Assembly (NCBI GenBank): GCA_029260455.1 | Contig: JAJDDF010000005.1 | Location: 186,001-250,000, forward strand | DNA: 64,000 nt | Direction of reading: 5' to 3' | From: Phycisphaerales bacterium | Lineage (GTDB): Bacteria > Planctomycetota > Phycisphaerae > Phycisphaerales > UBA1924 | In this document: positions 61,397 through 64,000 of the stretch, piece by piece | How positions within the stretch are numbered: position 1 is the stretch's first letter | Layout: every line of letters begins with the position of its first letter | Program-made: the position numbers and the translations under genes | Notes under the pieces: model-generated | Seen by the model: the letters and a program-made list of their open reading frames with translations, nothing else | What the model was told of the DNA's origin: nothing | Database searches by the model: none

Positions 61397-62149
61397 ATGA
61401 CAGATCATTCAAGTGAACAGCGCGTCGCACTCGTCACCGGCGCAAGTCGCGGTATTGGCAAAGCGATTGCACTACGACTCGCGCGCGATGGTCGGCATGT
61501 CGTGCTCATGGCGCGATCGGCGGATGCGCTGGCGGCGCTGGAGGATGAGTTGAAGGCTCAGGGCCTTGCCGCTTCGCACGTTGCCTCAGATGTGGGCGAC
61601 CCAAAGAAACTCGCCGCCGATGTCGAACAGATGATCAAGGATCGCGGCAGGCTCGACATCATCGTCAACAACGCGGGTGTCACCAAAGACAACCTCACCA
61701 TGCGCATGACCGATGAAGACTTCGAAGATGTATTGCGCATCAACTTGACATCCGCCTTTGTTACGGCCCGCACCGCCTGTCGCGCCATGATGAAAAATAA
61801 GTTTGGGCGGATTGTGAATATCGGCTCGACCTCAGGCGTCGTAGGTAACGCGGGGCAGGCGAACTACGCCGCTGCCAAGGCCGGGCTCATCGGCCTGACG
61901 CGCTCGCTCGCGCGGGAACTGGGCGGCAAGGGCGTGACGGCGAATGTCATCGCCCCGGGCTTTATCGAAACCGACATGACCGCGAACCTGCCCGAAGAAG
62001 TGCGCAAGGGCGTGATGGGAATGATGAGCCTCCGCCGCTTCGGCACGCCCGAAGACATCGCCGCCGCAGTCTCTTATGTCAGTTCCGACGATGCCGGCTT
62101 TCTGACGGGACAGGTGATTTGTGTTGATGGCGGGATGACGATGGCGTGA
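61397..62149 (+). CDS. fabG: 3-oxoacyl-ACP reductase
   Basis: NADPH-dependent reductase of the fatty acid elongation cycle. 250 residues. VALVTGASRGIGKAIALRLA binds the cofactor, NNAG is in IIVNNAGVTKDNLTMRMTDE, the catalytic Ser-Tyr-Lys is in NIGSTSGVVGNAGQANYAAAKAGLIG (given in parts: IGSTSG, then NYAAAK), and GFIETDMTANLPEE with the final QVICVDGGMTMA are FabG motifs. The GGGGGG just before the start serves as SD. ACP is expected next in such clusters but is not seen here. Confidence 0.97.
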   Translation: MTDHSSEQRVALVTGASRGIGKAIALRLARDGRHVVLMARSADALAALEDELKAQGLAASHVASDVGDPKKLAADVEQMIKDRGRLDIIVNNAGVTKDNLTMRMTDEDFEDVLRINLTSAFVTARTACRAMMKNKFGRIVNIGSTSGVVGNAGQANYAAAKAGLIGLTRSLARELGGKGVTANVIAPGFIETDMTANLPEEVRKGVMGMMSLRRFGTPEDIAAAVSYVSSDDAGFLTGQVICVDGGMTMA

Positions 62150-62209
62150 TTTAGCATCGCAAGCGATGCGAGGGGGAGCCAGAAGCGGTCGCTGTCCGTA
62201 TGGATCGGC

Positions 62210-62845
62210 ATGGATCGCTCGACGCGAGTTGTGTTGCTGACAGTTGCGATGGTCATCATCGTGTTCACGTTACCGCAGCTCAACCAGATGCGAGGGGGAT
62301 CACGCAGCTATGGGATCGTTTTTGTTGAGCCTGACGGTTCGCTCCGGCTGGTTGCGGACTGGGCTCCGCAAGCAGGGCCAAGCTATCGTTGCCACTGGTA
62401 TTGCTCAGTTGGGACCAACGGTCGGCTCGCGGCCACGTATCGGTATCGCGTTTGCAAGAGCGAGGTGGTTCCAGCGAACGGCGCCCCTGATGTCCAAACG
62501 GAGACCTGGCAGCGGGCCGTCGAGATGTGGAGCGAGCACCTGTTGTCGGAGGGTTGGGGCACCGACAGAATCCCCACGCCGCGCCTTCAAATAAGCGCTA
62601 GAACGAGCCAGATGAGTCCGATCTATTCGGGTTACCTCTGGAATAGCATCCTTCTGATGTGTTTCGGGTTTGTGGGGTTCCAACTTGTTGCGTGGCCCAT
62701 CCGCGCGGCCAAAGCCGGACGCACGAACGCCCGCCTCTCTCAAGGCCTCTGCACCCACTGCGGCTATGACCTGCATGGACTTGCGAAGAACGCCGTGTGC
62801 CCGGAGTGCGGCGCGGCCGCGGTCAGTTCGTTGGCACGAACGTGA
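62210..62845 (+). CDS. Membrane protein with C-terminal zinc ribbon
   Basis: A 211-residue protein with two membrane helices, at about 7-24 (VVLLTVAMVIIVFTLPQ) and about 145-165 (NSILLMCFGFVGFQLVAWP). The C-terminus has a rubredoxin-like zinc ribbon: GLCTHCGYDLHGLAKNAVCPECG, shortened here to CTHCGYDL and CPECG. This end is common in planctomycete membrane proteins and is found in varied contexts. The loop between helices (about 30-140) has Cys pairs (RCHWYC). Function unknown. Its 3' end overlaps the next gene, antisense, by 23 bp. Confidence 0.72.
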   Translation: MDRSTRVVLLTVAMVIIVFTLPQLNQMRGGSRSYGIVFVEPDGSLRLVADWAPQAGPSYRCHWYCSVGTNGRLAATYRYRVCKSEVVPANGAPDVQTETWQRAVEMWSEHLLSEGWGTDRIPTPRLQISARTSQMSPIYSGYLWNSILLMCFGFVGFQLVAWPIRAAKAGRTNARLSQGLCTHCGYDLHGLAKNAVCPECGAAAVSSLART

Positions 62846-63317
62846 ACACTTGGCCGTTTGCCGAGTTGTAGATGATGTATCCCTCGTCGGGCCAGTCGTA
62901 GATGTTGTCGCCATCGGCATCGTAAACGTAGATAAAAAACGTTCCGATTGGAAAGCCGAGTGGATAGGGCTTCCACCCGACCTTCTTCACAGTGAGCGGC
63001 GGGTCGAGGATGCCGTCAAAGATGGTCTGCTCGTTGACGGCGGTGTCGCCCAGATGATCGGGAAATCCGTTGCTGTCGGCATCAGGAGGCAGCCCCGCAG
63101 TTTCGTCTATCGAGTAGCGCAGTATCGCCTGCGATACACCTTCGCTGACCCCGCCAGCGACACCCGCGGTCGCGGACCGGTGGGCCTCTTTGGAAATGTC
63201 AAGATACTTTGGCAGCGCGATTGCCGAGAGAATTGCCAGCACCACGAGCACCACGATCAGCTCAATGAGAGTGAAGGCACGTGTAATGCGATCGATTTGC
63301 CGATGTCTCATGGGCAT
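62823..63317 (-). CDS. Orphan pseudopilin-like protein
   Basis: A 164-residue protein with an N-methylated prepilin site, ITRA-FTLIELIVVLVVLAIL, with Glu5 but Ala rather than Gly at -1, which is less usual for peptidase cleavage. The mature part contains an acidic Asp-rich loop (DADSNGFPD, DADGDNIYD) that may bind calcium. GGAGA lies seven bases before ATG 63317. It is far from the gsp operon, has no assembly genes beside it, and could be a pilin of a separate system or a substrate-specific minor pilin. Confidence 0.8.
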   Translation of the reverse strand: MPMRHRQIDRITRAFTLIELIVVLVVLAILSAIALPKYLDISKEAHRSATAGVAGGVSEGVSQAILRYSIDETAGLPPDADSNGFPDHLGDTAVNEQTIFDGILDPPLTVKKVGWKPYPLGFPIGTFFIYVYDADGDNIYDWPDEGYIIYNSANGQVFTFVPTN

Positions 63318-63565
63318 TGAGGGTCTCCGAGATCTCTGAAATCGAGTATCGGCGGGCCCGCAATCAGGGGATGGAAGATCGCCGACAAGGCCTAGGGGAT
63401 GGGCAGTCTGTGCGGCTTGCGGCGGTTATCGCCCCCAAAGAGGGCCTGAAGCTGGATTTGCTCACCTGCCAGCAAGGGGTGAGCCCCTTTTCGCGCATAC
63501 TGTTGCAGATGCCCACGCATTGGCGGGGGACCTGAGACAAGAATGCTCGAAAGGAGCGGTTGAGA
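63318..63565 (+). promoter_or_regulatory. Leader region of the repeat-protein gene
   Basis: A hairpin GCTCACC (63459-63465) and GGTGAGC (63477-63483), then CCCTTTT, stands about 75 bp before the start codon; it might be a terminator/attenuator of transcripts from upstream, but the T-run is short. No clear promoter is recognised downstream of it. SD AAAGGAG is at 63550-63556. Confidence 0.3.
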
Positions 63566-64000
63566 ATGAAAGTATTGATGACTATGGCTGCCGTCGGCGT
63601 AATGGCCGTTGGCACCCTCGCTTGCCCCGGCGGCGACTGTACGGGTGACCAAGCCAAGACCACGAAGGTTAGCGCGCAGGCCAAGGCCGATTGCGCCTCC
63701 GCATGCAAGTCTGCCAAGGGTGCACAGGTTGTGAACGCTGCTGCTAAGGCCGATTGCGCTTCTGCGTGCAAGTCCGCCAAGGGTGCACAGGTTGTGAACG
63801 CTGCTGCCAAGGCCGATTGCGCCTCAGCATGCAAGACTGCCAAGGGTGCACAGGTTGTGAATGCTGCTGCCAAGGCCGATTGCGCTTCTGCGTGCAAGTC
63901 TGCCAAGGGCGCACAGGTTGTGAATGCTGCTGCCAAGGCCGATTGTGCCTCAGCGTGCAAGTCTGCCAAGGGCGCACAGGTTGTGAATGCTGCCGACAGC
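63566..64000 (+). CDS. Secreted Cys-containing tandem-repeat protein, 5' part
   Basis: Starts at ATG 63566 and is open to the window end; the 3' end is not seen. Signal-like KVLMTMAAVGVMAVGTLA ends near residue 18, followed by CPGGDC. From about residue 40 a 21-residue unit, KADCASACKSAKGAQVVNAAA, is repeated five times. Each unit has a Cx3C pair, several Lys and many Ala, and could form an amphipathic helix. The third unit has Thr for Ser. The fifth ends in AAD as the array changes or stops. I do not recognise the protein. Metal-, heme- or DNA-binding are possible but there is no evidence to choose. Confidence 0.75.
   Translation, partial: MKVLMTMAAVGVMAVGTLACPGGDCTGDQAKTTKVSAQAKADCASACKSAKGAQVVNAAAKADCASACKSAKGAQVVNAAAKADCASACKTAKGAQVVNAAAKADCASACKSAKGAQVVNAAAKADCASACKSAKGAQVVNAADS
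63683..63997 (+). repeat. Five tandem 63-bp coding repeats
   Basis: Units start at 63683, 63746, 63809, 63872 and 63935, each exactly 63 bp, and are in frame with the gene at 63566. They differ at synonymous sites (e.g. GCC/GCT, TCC/TCT/TCA) and little elsewhere, showing expansion followed by drift under protein selection. Confidence 0.92.

Noticed and set aside
63364-63969. Long antisense frame across the repeats (201 codons)
   Set aside because: It mirrors the repeat array on the other strand and runs through the leader; codon-level variation fits the plus-strand frame only.
63683-63997. 63-bp tandem repeats as a possible CRISPR or other non-coding array
   Set aside because: The units are contiguous with no spacers, in frame, and vary at synonymous sites, so they are coding repeats.

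Overview
The window is chromosomal DNA from a Gram-negative bacterium that is most likely a planctomycete of the Phycisphaerae type. Lipid A and LPS genes (lpxK, a heptosyltransferase) and an MlaE permease imply an outer membrane. Planctomycete-like traits are secreted proteins ending in dockerin-like EF-hand repeats, a PEP-CTERM-type C-terminal signal, an ECF sigma factor beside a large Ser/Thr kinase with TPRs, many pseudopilins, and a CxxCGY...CPxCG zinc-ribbon tail. The species call is inference; there is no rRNA or tRNA gene in the window.

Layout. 1-4.1 kb: a minus-strand operon (HEAT-type lipoprotein, RsbW-like ATPase, STAS protein, MlaE permease) divergent from guaA. 4.1-14 kb: a PIN-type toxin-antitoxin pair, a 3-oxoacid CoA-transferase whose A and B genes lie 5 kb apart, an orphan PD-(D/E)XK protein, the feoAB iron(II) uptake operon with a clear promoter/operator and a tiny trailing membrane protein, a HAD hydrolase, a membrane dipeptidase and an amidohydrolase. 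14.4-29.2 kb: a secreted acidic protein, then a compact type II secretion operon (E-F-G-H-I-J-K-L-M-C-D and a lipoprotein) in which most genes overlap by a few bases.

29-40 kb: a radical SAM protein and a methyltransferase flanked by a duplicated leader, two dockerin-like secreted proteins, an ECF sigma factor with its Ser/Thr kinase, and a minus-strand envelope cluster (heptosyltransferase, maf, membrane protein, lpxK). 40-53 kb: a periplasmic protein of unknown role, a tandem-domain pterin synthase, a glutathione peroxidase, a large secretin-N-domain protein, a lipoprotein, a persulfide dioxygenase-rhodanese fusion, a peroxiredoxin, histidine ammonia-lyase, TerC and YggS. 53-56 kb: another dockerin-like protein and a formylglycine-generating-enzyme-like surface protein interrupted by a run of 16 G. 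56-62 kb: an SDR, then rpmF-plsX-fabH-fabD-(lipoprotein)-fabG, the classic fatty acid cluster. 62-64 kb: a zinc-ribbon protein, an orphan pseudopilin, and a secreted protein built from 63-bp, 21-residue Cys-containing repeats that runs off the window.

The strongest candidates for something new are: the G16 tract that separates the FGE-like domain from an in-phase-otherwise PEP-CTERM signal (possible phase-variable surface anchoring), the Cys-containing tandem-repeat protein, a dispersed hairpin family with compensatory base changes that has entered coding sequence, the secretin-N-domain protein without a secretin barrel, and the duplicated leader around the methyltransferase.
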